Source: Beaufortia kweichowensis (Eukaryota > Chordata > Actinopteri > Cypriniformes > Gastromyzontidae). Taken from it: a DNA stretch of 64,000 nucleotides. The stretch spans positions 10,836,881 through 10,900,880 of the forward strand of contig CM032797.1 in assembly GCA_019155185.1 (NCBI GenBank), given 5' to 3'. Of this stretch, positions 1 through 18,215 are shown one piece after another (position 1 is the first letter of the stretch; every line of letters starts with the position of its first letter). The position numbers were made by a program, and so were the translations under genes. The notes beneath the pieces are model-generated. The model was not told the DNA's origin, did no database searches, and saw nothing but the letters and a program-made list of their open reading frames with translations.

Positions 1-563
1 CACTGTTAATTTGTATTCAGACTTGGCTTGATAAAGACTTTTTCCACAATGAATATCACCTCACTCAGGAAACTCAGTGTTGCCTCATAAAATGTGAGAG
101 CCAAACAAACGATCCAAGAACCAACATATTATTAATCTATCAGAAATAAAGCTGTCAAAACCCTCATCAGTGAAACTCCTGAACTCCATAAACGTAATGT
201 GTGGGTCTGGTTTTTACCAGGCCTAAAAGTCTGTTTTCTTTTGTTCGTTTCTTGTTAAGATGACGTTTACAGTCAGACAGAAAGACTTCTATATTTCTAT
301 ATTCTGTATATGATTATGCTTAGATAAACGGTTTCAAAAAAAAAAATGCATGTCTAACACAGATGACTTGTTTAGAGAAAGAAAAAAACTCATTTGGATT
401 CATTTTCCACCAAATAGTATTCATGTGTCTTTTATCTTGCGACAAAAGCCCACCATCAAAGCAGGAATTCATTCATCTGCTTCTACTTTCAGTCCTACAG
501 AGATAGTCACGCTCCCTTGTGTAATCCTTTCAGATCTTGATGGAGTGTACTTTATCTTCTCAC

Positions 564-5599
<5,036 letters not shown>

Positions 5600-5600
<1 letters not shown>

Positions 5601-6250
5601 ACTGACCCATATAAAACAGACAAGCTACAACACTCATAAAAGCTCAACGTGTGACTCATTCTGTGCCTGTATTACACAAATAAACGGCATCGACAAACAA
5701 ACGCATTTTTTTATGTTAATGATATTTAGGTAAATATCTAGCAACGGTTGCAGCATATGTGTTCTTGTGTAGCCTACATTAGGCCCTAATTCCCAACTTA
5801 TCGTCGTAAACTAAAAACTAATCCACAAAGAAATACTCTATACCAGTGCATAGTTAATGTGTGTCCATAGTTCATAGTTATGTAATAAACAAAAATCTAT
5901 TGATTGATTTATTGTAAACATTTAATAACATTATTTGCTATTTTCTGCTGAAAATATGAAAAAAATCTAGCCTGAGACATAATTTTAAAATACAAAATAT
6001 CCACTCTTTTTGGTTTCCGATCCATTTATGTTGATAAGTTTGCGTACAACACGTTATTTTTAACACGGCAAACATCAGCAACAATCAGGAAGAGGGGCAC
6101 GCATGCCAGCCGGTGTAGTCGCGTGCACTTGTTTTGGCGTTCTCAGCGCTCCGCTCGTGCACGTACGGGTCACGAGCACTTTTCTCGTGCACTTGTGGGG
6201 CGCAGCGCAGTCGCGAGCAAAACGAAGCGATGGACCGTCAGCTTTTTCCC
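5600..6250. promoter_or_regulatory. head-to-head mpp7/wac intergenic promoter region
   Basis: The leftward mpp7 leader and the rightward wac start codon are about 0.8-0.9 kb apart. The wac-proximal part (roughly 6085..6260) is locally GC- and CpG-rich (for example cgtgcacgtacgggtcacgagc) against AT-rich flanks. That fits a TATA-less CpG promoter on the wac side. The middle (5650..6060) is AT-rich and I see no clear motif in it. Confidence 0.5.
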
Positions 6251-6385
6251 GAATAGCGAAGCAGCACTGCAGCAGAGCTACATTTACAGATATAACAGTG
6301 TTTTCGAAGACAGTAATCTGTAAAATCCCGATAGTTCAGCTGAACAGCTCGAGTAGTAACACTTTTCCACATCCCTGCAGCATTA

Positions 6386-9300
6386 ATGGTAATGCATGCA
6401 ACGAATCCATCCAGACTCAATGATGGGTAAACATTCATTTACCTCTAGCTCGCACCCTTCCGTTCATCTTTCAAAGTTCTGACTAACTGCATACCAAGTC
6501 TTTGAATGTGTTTTTTTTTAACTTAACGGGTTCCTGTTAGTTGGGTAGCAAGTTGTTTTTAATTGAGTTGTAGGTACTAAGTTAGCATTGTAGCTAGCTA
6601 GCCGAGAGCGCGATTCTGACTTGATTACATTTTGTGTCTTTTACAGGTGTAATGATCGAAGAGATCCTCAAGCCTACCAGGTACACAGTGACGTATTTTA
6701 TCATTAAAAGTAGCCACACGTTTGTGTGAAAAGCCGACATTCTGTCAAAAGGGGATTAGCCGGCTGTGTAGCACTTTGGTAGCATAACAGTGCTGCTTGC
6801 AGGCCTAGTTCCTGCTAGCTAAATGCTATTTATAACGCACTTTACAATTTATACTTTGTAGCTGTAATTCTAAAATATCTTCGTGTAGCTAAATTACTCT
6901 TGAATTTAATTGGAATTAAAGCTAAAGAGCGTGTCCGGAGGGTTAACGTTGCTTTACATTATATATGTGACCCTGCCTGTGTTTTTGTGATTTACTGTTT
7001 TCTACATAAAATCATCCTACATAATGTAAAGAACATTCTGTGAAAATATAACTTTGATAACCTTTAATATTGACTGAGTAATGACATGTCAAAAAATTGA
7101 ATCATAATTATATTTATAGGTGAAATAAAATTTTGATGTTCATTATCTCATTTGGATTTTGAGACTTCAGTCTGGCTTTCACAGACAGTGTCACATATGT
7201 TTAGCATATTAGCATATTGTTAGTTAGCTTGTCAAGCTAACTAATACAGTGTTATCAGATATCTAGTCAAATCAACAACAGTGATTGGTCAACATCCTCT
7301 TACAGTTCCTGTCAAAAGCACCAGGTTTTTCTGTAGGCAAACTGCAGTTGAAGTATTTCCACAATAACATTACAGTTTGGTGGCACCACTTTAGCTTAAA
7401 GTCCTTTTTGACAGTATCTCTAAATTCAAATTGCAGCCTGTCAAATATCAGTCAAAGAGTCATTCAGCAAATGATCATCGCCATGACAAGATGCGAGACT
7501 CATCAGACTCCACACCACCAACGAAAATCCTGCGACGTTCAGACAGTCCAGACAACAAGCACAGTGATGGAACAGGCCACAGCCAAACAAAAGCACTCCA
7601 TGTTCATCGGCCACGAGACAGAGAGAGCGGTAAGAATATGAGCAAGTGGAGGTTAATGCTTATCTTGCACTTTTGCATCTTGTTCTTTATTCATTGAAAT
7701 CCTAAAATTGTACTTCTTGGGATATTCTGAGTAAATTTAAGGCTAATAGTCATATTTTGGCACTGTAATTTGCTCAGAGCCATTACAACTACATTTGTGC
7801 AAGCATTATACCTATATGTGCTTTTTGCTGTAGTAAAGGACATCACACTGTAAAATTACAGACAACATAATTAAAGATCATACACAACAGAGATACATTG
7901 AAATTCACGAGAGATTTCCCCAATACTTATTCCAGGGCCTTTTCAATTATAAATTATTATTGTAAATACGTTTTATACTAATAATGCTTAAAACAATAGA
8001 GTTTCTATTATTATTATTATTATAAGAGATTCTAATAATAACCATTTGCTAAAAATCACAAAATCAGTAATGATATTACAGAAGAATTTCTTATTACTGT
8101 TATTTTGATAAATATGTTTCTCTGGTGAGCTTTTAGATTGGGTTTGTCAAAGACTAGCACTGAAATGAAGTCAGATTGAAAGAGACTGAGAGCTGTTTCT
8201 AATGATTCATACATATTATGTCAAATATGCTCAGATCTTTGTTTGATCATTTGTCGATGTTTTATTTTTGCAAATGTTTTTCATCTCTCATCATTTTCAT
8301 GAGAAATTATGTTGAATTCTTCTGACAAACTAAAAACTACGATGCGTTACTATTAAATTTTATATTGATTCGAAAATAAGGTCTATCTAAGGTATATATT
8401 GAACGGTTGACAAATGAGACATTCTTAGGCAAAATGTAACACTACAATTTGTGCCTGAGATCATTAGAAAACATGTATCAGTACTCTATGATCATAGAAG
8501 GGAGAAATGTTCTTGAGCTTTGTTCACATTATTCAACTTCCTGTTGTTGCCACCGTCATGAGGCAGCAGCAGGTGCACTGTGCTGTTTATCTTTAATCTT
8601 GATTAGTCATAGGCTCTCTAGCTTGTTAAACAAAGCCAGTATATACTGCTGTTTTGCCAGTGTTTCATACCACATTTTAAACATAATAGCTCCAGAATCT
8701 TTTAAAAGCAGTGGCGATGTGGCCGAAAAAATATTGGTGTGACTCTTTTTTTATCAAAGCAAAATGCAAAAACACAAGGCTTAAGAATTTCTGTCGTGTC
8801 TCGCTGGAATGCAGTGGAAACTGAAGCTCATCCTGTCATAAGGCCATGTTTCCACATCTCAGCTGCTGAACTGTTAACTCATACTTACAAACCGTCCAGT
8901 GTGTTAATCTGAAGCGTGAAACACTGAATTGATTTAGTGAAATTTTGTTCTGTGAAAGGCTGTGGCCTCTCAATAGCGTTTGTTGCTAACCTTGTTAATT
9001 ATTTTCAGGCGTCAGTTCGTCTCCACAAGAAAACTCTCATCACGTCTCCAGTACTCACCCTAATCCCAACAAATCTTCACAGGTGGGCCAGTTTCTATGA
9101 ATTTAGAAATGAGTAAAACAAAAATCAACCTTTAGATTGTCTCTCTTCTTGTCCTCTTAAATGACAATAACTTTCCTGAAAGTTCCCCAAAAAAGTTGCT
9201 CTGTGTTTGTTAATAAACATGTATGTTTCCTGTATGTTGCAGCCACGTGAACCAGCAGATGATTGGTCAGAGCATATCAGTTCCTCTGGAAAGAAGTACT

Positions 9301-12300
9301 ATTATAACTGTAGGACAGAGGTCTCTCAGTGGGAGAAACCTAAAGAATGGCTGGAGAAGTGAGTTATTTGACATACTTACTTACTGTCTCTAATGTCACT
9401 GACTTTATGCAACCATCGAATTGACCCCTAACATCTTGTGTGAACAGAGAACAGAAGCAGAGAGAATGTGTTAAGACTGTGGTCAACAGTTTTCCCAAAG
9501 ACAGAGATTACAGACAGGAGGCGATGCAGGCCAGTGCCACAAGTGCCCTCAGTACAAGTGAGTGTTTCGAAGCACCTTGTTGGGTTCCTTCAGGGTTTTT
9601 GGTTGGTTGATGTTCACTGTGATAATTTTTAACTTTTGTTTTTGTGATTTCCCACAATTCTTTTATTCAGAAACTACTCTAGCGGAAAAGCCAAACTCAT
9701 GTTACTCCCAGCCCCTGCCTGTAAACCCCTCCAGCACGTCCAGCTCCTCCTCGGCCTCCACTGTGCCTGTGTCTCCTGCTCTGCAGGCTTCAGCTTCTAC
9801 TCTTCTCCAGGACCCAGCACTCCTCCGACAGCTGCTGCCTGCCCTACAGGCTACCCTGCAGATGAACCACGGCAATGTGGACATGAGCAAAATTAATGAA
9901 GGTGAGGATATCCAAGCATTAATGATAATGACAAAATATCTCCTAATGGCTTTTACTTTGGCTTATGACTTAAACCCGAAGTATACTGTTTACTCAACTT
10001 TTTTATACCTTGTAGCTAAAAATTCAGTACACTGTATGAAAGAAAGTGTATACTCTACTGCTTTTGCTTTAAATGAGGGTTTACATAGAAATTCAATTGT
10101 TTTGATTTTTACCTTGAGAGTATGCTGTATGTGTTTAAGTTGGCTTTTGCTTCATTGTTTTAAAATGTGCATAAAATTTGTTTCATGTAATCACTAATGA
10201 GACCTTTAACTAATGGCATGTAGTCTGGACCTGTTACAGTGTATTCTGACAAAGACCTTCCCACAACATTGAGCAAAATTATGACACAATTAACCAAAAT
10301 GTTTTTTATGCCATTTCATAACTTTATCCTAAAGTTCATTAATAATTTGTAGTAAATAATTTGTAGTGTTCTTTGGTTGGAAAACATACTTCCCATAAAA
10401 AACGTTGTAATTTGATTTGTGCAGAAATCTCGCTACAGTAGTCCTTTTCACTACTTGTAATTTCCTTGCTGCTTCTGCTGACTCTAGTCTGTATCTATTG
10501 ATCACGTGTGACTCAAGCATGATTCTTTTAGACCAGCTTTATATGAAACAAGAGATGCAATTCACACCTGAGCATCAAGTGATGATGAATCGGGATGTGC
10601 TCTTTTTTTATCTTTTATAAGCTAGAAACATTGTCTGAGAACATTCAGTGGATTTCAGCAGAAATAATCTTACTTAAATGACTTGTCCTCACTTCAGCCC
10701 AGATGTATGTAACTTATTTTCTTTAGCCAAGCAGGACATAAAGGTATAAAAACTAGTTTCTGGCTATTCTTTTAAATGCATTGTCATGAGATTGCTTTGT
10801 TTGGTTCATAGTCATACATTTTATATCTTATAGATTTGATCAACTAGTGACTTTAAAAGCAAAGAATAAGGATGTATCTTGATTAATACCCAAAACTGGG
10901 CATACTCCCAAGTCTATGACTTTAGTCTCGGCACCTCAACAGTTGCTAATTGCACAATGTATTGTGTCTTCTGTGCGTTATATAAAAAGCAAAAAACGTG
11001 GCTTGATGTTAACGTGATAAACCTCATATTGCTTTCACTGTGTCAGACTTCTCTGACTGTATGTGTGTGTATCTTTCTATCTTTGTGTTCCTCCAAGTTC
11101 TCACAGCCGCTGTCACACAAGCTTCCTTACAGTCTATGCTTCATAAACTTCTCACTGCCGGACCGTCCGCTTTCAACGTCACTACTCTGCTTTCCCAAGC
11201 TGCTCAGCTGTCCACACAAGGTATGGCTGAAGTCCCAGTCACCCTTCACACCTCTGCTAACCGATGTTGTTCTGCAGTTTAACTAATGCTACGTGGACAT
11301 ATAGTACAATACTGTATTTTATCAGGGTTGTCTTAAGGTTTACCATTCATATACACATGACTTTAACAAGTTAAACCTGTTGAGAAGTAATTCATTTCTA
11401 TATCATAAATGATCATTTATTAGGCCCAGGTACACCGCACATTTAAGTGATGAATGCATTTTAGGAAGGCCTCGTGGTCTCACAACAGGTGTTTTAAAAT
11501 GATCTTTCATAGTTGTATGTGTGCATACATGTTTATACTGATCATTTGTCTGGCTGCTTCTCTAATAAACAGCACAACAGTCCGGCCAGTCGCCCATGTC
11601 ATTAGCATCAGATGCTTCTTCGCCGAGGTCATATGTTTCTCCTAGAGTCAGCACACCTCAGACCAATGCTGTCTCAAAACCCTTGCACAGCTCTGCATCG
11701 CTCTCTTCACAACCAAAGGTCAGTAGCCGCCTGCATTTAAACACGGCTCGACAATAGCTGCTATTGGTATGACCCTTTCTACATGTTTAATGTATGTTTA
11801 CACAAGTTGTAATCAGACATGTTGTTTGTTTTTTCTTTTTCTATATTTAATAGAATATATATTGTGTTATACTTTCTTGCACTAGTGCACATCTCTGGTT
11901 ACATCCTCAGTTATTTAAAAGTTGTAGAGTTGTACAGATTAAGTTTTTGAATTTCTCTTGAATTTCAGGTTAGTGCATCAATTCAGAGACCAGGATCAAC
12001 AGCCCAGCAGTCCACCAACTCTGACAAACCCATGGAATTTGGTGATCCCCGTTTCCACCGGCAAATGTACTGCTCTTTTCTTTTATGATTTGAAATGTCT
12101 TAACATAGAAAGAAAACAGCCGCTTTGTTTCATTGAACTTTTTGCAATGGTAGCTATGTCAAGCTTTCTGTGTCAACAGTGTGGCAGCAACACCAGATGT
12201 TGTGTTAGAGCACCATCTGCTGGTTCAGTGTGGAAGTGCATATAAATCTGTAATTGTAAGGCAATGCTAGGTTTTTATAAATGCTGTTTCTTTAATGTCA

Positions 12301-12893
12301 TGTAACTGGTTAAGATGGATTTTTTTGTGCTGTTTGTTTTGTTTTATAGCAGTCAAGAGAGTTTATCAGGCTCTAACGGCAGTGCAGCCATCAGCATTCC
12401 TGCCTCAGGCACCACCTCTCGTACCCAAAGCACTTTCACTCCTTCTCTAGCGTTGCACTTTGATGAAAATCTCATCAGGCATGTTCAAGGCTGGCCTTCT
12501 GAACATGTAGAGAAGCAGGTGCATGGATGCTTTTTTCCTGCTGTTTATTAAAATTTTAAATCTGTTTAAAAGATCATTAATGTTTAATCTTGTGTCTCCA
12601 TTTTTTTTCACCAAGGTGTCACGGTTGCGTGAGGATATCCACAATATGGGAACCCTTTATATGTCGGAGATCTGCACTGAGATGAAAAATCTTCGCTCTT
12701 TAGTGCGAGTGTGTGAAATCCAGGCCACTTTGAGAGAGCAAAGGTGATGATCATTTGTGTTGTCTTGAATTCATGTAAAAAAAGAACAAAATATAAACCT
12801 GGCTTCTTATTTTTTCTACGCAGGATTCTGTTTTTGAGACAGCAGATTAAAGAACTTGACAAACTGAAAAATCAGAATTCCTTTATGGTTTGA
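6386..12893 (+). CDS. wac: WW domain-containing adaptor with coiled coil (WAC), complete
   Basis: WAC is a nuclear adaptor that recruits RNF20/RNF40 for histone H2B ubiquitination and also acts in autophagy and Golgi function. Thirteen exons join in frame: 6386..6426, 6647..6680, 7437..7629, 9009..9082, 9243..9358, 9448..9557, 9671..9901, 11098..11220, 11573..11718, 11969..12066, 12350..12518, 12616..12743, 12824..12893 (TGA). They give 510 codons, all with GT/AG borders. Landmarks: start MVMHATNPSRLNDGCNDRR; basic MRDSS...KILRRSDSPDNK (exon 3); WW domain about residues 120-150 with DDWSEHISSSGKKYYYNC and SQWEKPKEW; Ser-rich linker; LLQDPALLRQLLPALQATLQ; TAAVTQASLQSMLHKLLTAGP; C-terminal coiled coil ending KELDKLKNQNSFMV. 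Human WAC is 647 aa. The segment between the exon 6 DRDYRQEAMQ block and the Ser-rich stretch is much shorter here. Upstream ATGs exist in the leader. Whether it is the a or b copy cannot be decided here. Confidence 0.97.
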
Positions 12894-14470
12894 GAGACTG
12901 TTATGAAGCTCATGGCAGTCTCTCTCCAAACATGTCCAGCCACTGGCTGTTTGGACCCTGCTCTCGGCCCGAGCCCTCAGAACCGTCGTTCAACTGTAGG
13001 CTGCAGTGCCTGATATGGAACTGAGAAAAGATGAGCTGACAAAAGTGCTTATCGAGGCAACATGAAGCCCTGAGATCGTAGATAAATTTGAATATCCTTT
13101 GATGATCACATCTACATTTTAAAATCTACAGGAGATCTTTAACCCTAAGTGACAAGTGAGGAATCATATATTGGCTCTGGTTTTTCATGAGGTTATGCTT
13201 GTTTATGGATTAAAACTTTCTCTGTCACACTGAGGGTCTGTTATACCACGATCCTACAGTGACTGACAGTAGTCAGGATGACAGTTATCAAAGTGACCAA
13301 CTAAAATAAAACCAAACTTCCTTCTATTCATTCTCAGATGTTAGCCATTGATTGACTGGCTGATTTTCTGCTCTTTGGCAGGATTATGTAGGACGTATAA
13401 GTGATCTTCCTTAATTCGCAACGAGCTTGACTTACCAAGAAAAGCAAATTGGGTGCTGAGGATTTCTAAATTGATGATAGGCACTTAAAAGCTTTTTCTG
13501 ATGTAATAGACGCACATGGTGAAGGGATTTTGTCCCTATCTGCCTCTGATGTCCTTGTTCTTTGTAGTGCTGTTACACATCTAACAAAGATTACTTTTTC
13601 TTGCTGCACCCTATCACTGTTTGACTGTTTTTGTGTTATTATTGTTTTGATTTGTTAGTATTTGCTTGACTGTACTTGAACTCACACAGTTGAGTTTAGC
13701 CATTCCCTTACTGCCCATGTTTGTATAGAGAAGACACAGTGAGAGGATACTGTGTTTTATTTGAGCTCTTGTTGCACATCAAAAAATTGCATCCTTCAAG
13801 GATTTAGGACTACCATGAGGCTGTGCAAGCAGATTTGCGGGCATGTGTATCGAGCAACTTTCACTCTCTTAGCTTTCCATAAAATAACATCAACCAGACT
13901 TTAAGAAGCCAGTAAGTTTTTAGCCTGTCTTTGTGTTTAACAGGGATGCAAAAAATTGCAAAAAAGGTGGTTCTTTTTCGATGTTTGCAGCGTCATTCAT
14001 AGTTTCTGCTCTGATGTCCTTTTGTCCTCACTGCCTTCCAATGTGGGGTTTAAACTTAGACCAATCTAAATGCTTTAGACTGTGTAAATGGAGTTCTCTC
14101 TCTGATTAGAGATGGGTATGTTGCTTTGTATATGGTTTCTAAAGGTTAGAGGAAATAAAACATTTACCACATTATTTTTGGTGCATGTTTGCTTTTGTGG
14201 AGGGTTTATTAATGTATAAAATATGGACCCCATTGACTTGACTTGTAATTTGTATTCTTACTTTTTCCAGTTTTGGGCGAACTATTCATTTTATTTGATA
14301 AATGTGTACTTGATATTGTAAGTTTGTTCATGTTTGCCCTGTTGTGGGAGACTGTCTTGCATTTGGTTTTGATAGTTTGAGGATGAGGCATTATGCAAGA
14401 CAAATTCTCCTTTCATTTTAAATGAATAACTTTGACGCTAGCATAATGTGACAAAAATGATGAATAAATG
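12894..14470 (+). other. wac: wac 3' UTR with candidate poly(A) signals
   Basis: No coding potential is seen after the wac stop. AATAAA hexamers occur at 14154..14159 and 14463..14468. A 3' UTR of about 1.3-1.6 kb would be usual for WAC. Which signal is used cannot be told from sequence. Confidence 0.55.
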
Positions 14471-14556
14471 ATAATCATAGGGGAAAATACTTTACTTTAT
14501 TTAAGATGTATTTATTTATTTGATTCATTTATTTGTACTTCACGTCGGTTGTAAAA

Positions 14557-14603
14557 TGTAATGAATCTAAAATATATAAATGTAATGAATCTAAAATATA
14601 TAT
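14557..14603. repeat. short direct duplication (unit about 23-25 bp)
   Basis: The stretch aatgtaatgaatctaaaata occurs twice in immediate succession just downstream of wac. This is a small AT-rich tandem duplication with no evident function. Confidence 0.8.
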
Positions 14604-15400
14604 TTACTTGCGTGTTAAGTAACTGAAAACAAAGTAGAAATAACTTAGTTGACCATTCTTACCAACATTTTCGCATTAAATAGTTCTAGTGCGAACATTT
14701 TTGTTTTAATTACTATATCGTTTTCATGTGCAAAAATGTATGCACATAAATGGTGCCCAGTGACTTTCTTGTGAAACTTCGTGAGAAACTAAAGTCCTCG
14801 ATTGAAAATGCTTTGTTTCAGGTCTCTATTTATGCGAAAACATAAATAAACAAGTCTAAATACACAAGTTTCTGATCTTTATGATCCCAGTTATGTTTTT
14901 ACCTTTATGCAGAACAAAACAATACAAATTATGAGAGAAATACGTGATTTACAGATACTAGAAGCTTTCAGCTATTTTAACTATTACAAAACTGTTAATG
15001 TTTTGTTTCTTAATTTGTTGGACTTTATACTCTATATCTGCCTTTCCACTAAAAGACACATTTAAAGACCGTTACAGTTTCCATTAAAAAACATTTTAAT
15101 TAAATATTAAATGATTAAATATTTTTTTTTTTTCAGATCGTATGATTTTTTATGGTTGTTTTTTAGCAGGGGTGTCTACTGTAATTTCAGTATGCAAGTT
15201 TTTGCTACGTTACACTTTTTATAATAGTATATAGATCACCCCAACCCCAAACAATATAGGAAAATGAAGTAAATTCTTACTGAACATAAGGGTTAAGATG
15301 CATTAGCCGTCTATGGTCACATGGGGAGGCAACAGTCGCAACTTCTAAACGCATGTCAATGGACAAGCCCACTGGCCCAGTGACTCTCTTATAGGAGGAG
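14604..15400. other. wac-bambi intergenic interval, no gene seen
   Basis: AT-rich sequence without coding potential. The last 100 bases become less AT-rich toward the bambi leader and contain TTATAGG near 15390, a weak TATA-like match. The bambi promoter probably lies in about 15250..15420. Confidence 0.5.
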
Positions 15401-15536
15401 CTGATCTCTCTCATTCTCAACTCTACAACATTCAACAGCGCTTAAAACGACTATGCACACGATGCTATCTGCCTAAATACTTGTGGAGAATCTAGTCTGT
15501 GAGTGAAAAGGAATGGATTTTGTCTAATATGGGTTT

Positions 15537-15737
15537 GTGATCTTTATTCAGCTGACTACACAACACCGCTTTTCTGCGCACAGACGATCCGTATGTAAAG
15601 AGCGGCGAGGAGCGATCCACGATGTAGTCTTTCCATCCAAAAATGCAACGAAAAGAACTGAACCAAGCGAGTCGGACAACGTTTCGGACATTAACAGAGT
15701 CACACCGGGTGTGAATAGCGTGTCGATGACAGTCTAA
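15537..15737 (+). promoter_or_regulatory. bambi: upstream ORF in the presumed bambi 5' leader
   Basis: A 66-codon open frame with its own ATG ends 27 nt before the bambi start codon, in a CpG-containing leader with no obvious intron. Its peptide resembles nothing I know, so its possible role is as a translational brake on bambi rather than as a protein. It only matters if the transcript starts upstream of 15537, which I infer but cannot show. Confidence 0.4.
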
Positions 15738-15764
15738 AACGGGGGGGAAAGTATTTTTGCCTAA

Positions 15765-17783
15765 ATGGAGCGGCACAGCAGTCTCGTTTCTATTTGGCTT
15801 CAGCTCGAGCTCTGCGCGATGGCTATTCTCCTCACTAAAGGTAAGTGAATGGAGCTATCATGATATTATCAGAAAATACATTCATAAATCAATGTAAGAA
15901 CTGTTGCGAGATTAATAGCGAAGCTGCATATTAATTGTGGGTTTTTTTGCATTATTATTTAGTTAAATTACATTGTATTGCAATTGGACCAGTTTGTTGA
16001 TAACCTATTTTTCCCCTCAATTTATTATATTATTTTTGTTGTTTGATTTCCAACATCAATAACTATTTCTTTTAAGTTATTTAAATAAGTAATGTTTCAA
16101 GTTTAAGAACAAGATGCGAGCCTGATGATAGAATTACATGTACTTCGATGCTACAAACTAAAACAACAAATCTGTATGCTTTTACTTAAATAACTTGTAT
16201 TAGATGTTTTCATTGTGTGTGAAATTTGAATTGCTGATCGAGACTTTAATTTCTCATTTGTTTTAACAGGAGAAATAAGGTGCTACTGTGACGCTCCCCA
16301 TTGTGTGGCTACTGGTTACATGTGCAAATCGGAGCTGAACGCCTGTTTTACACGCATCTTAGACCCTCTAAGCGCCAAGTCTCCTCTCTCTCACGGGTGT
16401 TACGACCCTATCCTGAACTCTGGAAACATTTGCCATCCAGAGTCAACCTATGATACGATCCATGGACCAGCCACACTGCAGTGTTGCCATGAGGATATGT
16501 GTAATTACAGAGGCCTGCAAGATCTCACACACAGAGGAGAAAGTCATGGTATGAGAATGTTTCATTCAAATAAGAGGCTTTTTTTAGTTATTGCTAGTGA
16601 TGATAGATTTGATACATCATCAGATTATCCGTGCCAATGTTTAAGTGTGTGATCAAGTCAATAGATCAATAACAAGATCAATAGCTTTGTCAATTGATAT
16701 TGTGCAGTATCCGGTTTCAAATATTTTTTAGGTAGTTTTTAACACGGTCTCAGTAAAATAGTTGAAAAGTTCATAACTGTTTTTCATATAAATTCATATA
16801 AATTTGTACAATCTCATCTGTATGTTTTCCTGCTCCAGTGACATTATGTTTAGGGCTGGTGTTGCACCTTCATGCTTGCTTTTTCTAAAAATCATGTTTC
16901 TGTATGATTCATATTAATACAAATTGATATTAGGTTGTATTTTATTAGTACATGCTGTGTACAAATGATTTCAGCCTACAGTATATTTGCATATATCAAT
17001 TGCAATAAGTAGTTTGTTTTAGCCAATATCATAGATCAAAATGTTTTCTCTCTAGTTATTAGTATTTCATTGGGCATTGAATAAGTAATATTGATCTACG
17101 ACTTATTACTACTTCGAGATACAACAAAAATATATGGTTTAGGACACTAGATAACACATTAAGACATAACTTCAGCATGACATACAATCTCATCAGCGAT
17201 GTTGACACTTTATAAAACTAAATTGAAGATAAATAATTAAAACAAATCTCCTTTACCTCTGTATTTGATAAATTAAACTACTTTGATACAAAACATGCTT
17301 CTCTTTTAAGCAAGCGTCTGTAATTGCCTTTCTGTAATGTCTTAATAAAGACCAGATATTCTCTGTTCTCATTCAGACAGAAAAACCGAGGGCAGCCGTC
17401 ACGTGATTGCACAGCTACAGGAAATCCCCTCCTCCAAGGAGGTTTGGTTCCGTGCCGCGGTTATCACCGTACCCATCGCCGGTGGCCTCATCCTGGTGCT
17501 TCTCATTATGCTGGCCCTGCGCATGCTCCGCAGCGAAAATCGCAGGCTGAAGCAACAGCGACGAGAGATGCTCTCCCGCCTTCACTACAGCTTCCACGGA
17601 CAGCACCTCACCAAGGGTCACGTGGCCAAGCTGGACTTAGAGTGCATGGTACCAGTGGGTGGCCATGAGAACTGTTGCCTGACCTGCGACAAAATTCGGC
17701 AGTCTGACCTTAGTAGCCAGAGACTTCTTTCGCTGGTCCACTGGGGAAAATACAGCGGCCGAGGCAAACTGGAAATTGTCTGA
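15765..17783 (+). CDS. bambi: BMP and activin membrane-bound inhibitor (BAMBI), complete
   Basis: BAMBI is a transmembrane pseudoreceptor that resembles type I TGF-beta receptors but lacks the kinase, so it blocks receptor complexes for BMP, activin and TGF-beta. Three exons join in frame: 15765..15840, 16270..16548 and 17377..17783 (TGA). They give 253 aa, against 260 in human. Visible parts: a hydrophobic N-terminal signal (IWLQLELCAMAILLTKG); a Cys-rich ectodomain (CYCDAPHCVATGYMCKSELN to CCHEDMCNYRGL); a transmembrane segment around residues 145-172 (AAVITVPIAGGLILVLLIML); and a short cytosolic tail with RLHYSFHGQH, KLDLECMVPV and HENCCLTCDKIRQ, ending near-identically to human (SLVHWGKYSGRGKLEIV). 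The start matches the family's MDRHSS-type start. The middle of the ectodomain and the juxtamembrane stretch are the least conserved and account for the 7-residue difference. Fish often carry two copies; which one this is cannot be told here. Confidence 0.97.
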
Positions 17784-18070
17784 TAGCTGTGGCGTTTCCT
17801 TTTTGGACTTGTTTAGAAAATACTTTATTTGGACCTTTCTAAAGGAGAGACTGAAAACAAGAAAATAATAAAAAGGACACTTGAAAGCATTAACCATATG
17901 GTTGTTGCTCTAGAAGCACTTTATTTGAATTAGAAACTTGAGGAGATGATGGACTGTTTGAGTTACAGACTGTAGAGACGTGAAACGGCTTTAAGCTGGT
18001 ATTTTTTCTTATCATCGAAGGATCCCAAAAAATATTTTGCTCGAAAATTTGCACTTTTTGTATAAATAAA
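17784..18070 (+). terminator. bambi: bambi 3' UTR with poly(A) signals
   Basis: AATAAA occurs at 17867..17872, about 85 nt after the stop, and again at 18065..18070. The second gives a 3' UTR of about 300 nt and lies in AT-rich sequence. Either could be used. Confidence 0.5.
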
Positions 18071-18104
18071 CTATGGTTGATTTGCTTCAGTAGTGTTGTT
18101 AGTG

Positions 18105-18215
18105 TAAGTGTAGCTCAACAGGTTGAGCACGTCATAGGTTCAATCCCAGGGAACAAACACACTAAATGCACTGTATGTCGCTTTGGAGAAAAGCCAAATA
18201 CATACATTTATAAGT
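18105..18215 (+). mobile_element. decayed tRNA-derived SINE fragment
   Basis: The stretch has a polymerase III A box-like motif (TAGCTCAACAGG) and a B box (GGTTCAATCCC, 18137..18147). These are followed by a tail motif, TGCACTGTATGTCGCTTTGG then AGAAAAGCC, that I recognise from common tRNA-derived cyprinid repeats (usually TGCACTGTAAGTCGCTTTGGATAAAAG). The copy is truncated and mutated, so it is a fossil. Confidence 0.75.

Noticed and set aside
9562..10197. 211-codon open frame in wac
   Set aside because: Only 9671..9901 is real coding sequence (wac exon 7). The rest is flanking intron that happens to stay open; both exon borders have proper AG/GT.
18105..18215. Possible functional tRNA gene
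   Set aside because: The A and B boxes are SINE-like. No cloverleaf acceptor stem closes, and the tail matches a known repeat rather than tRNA.
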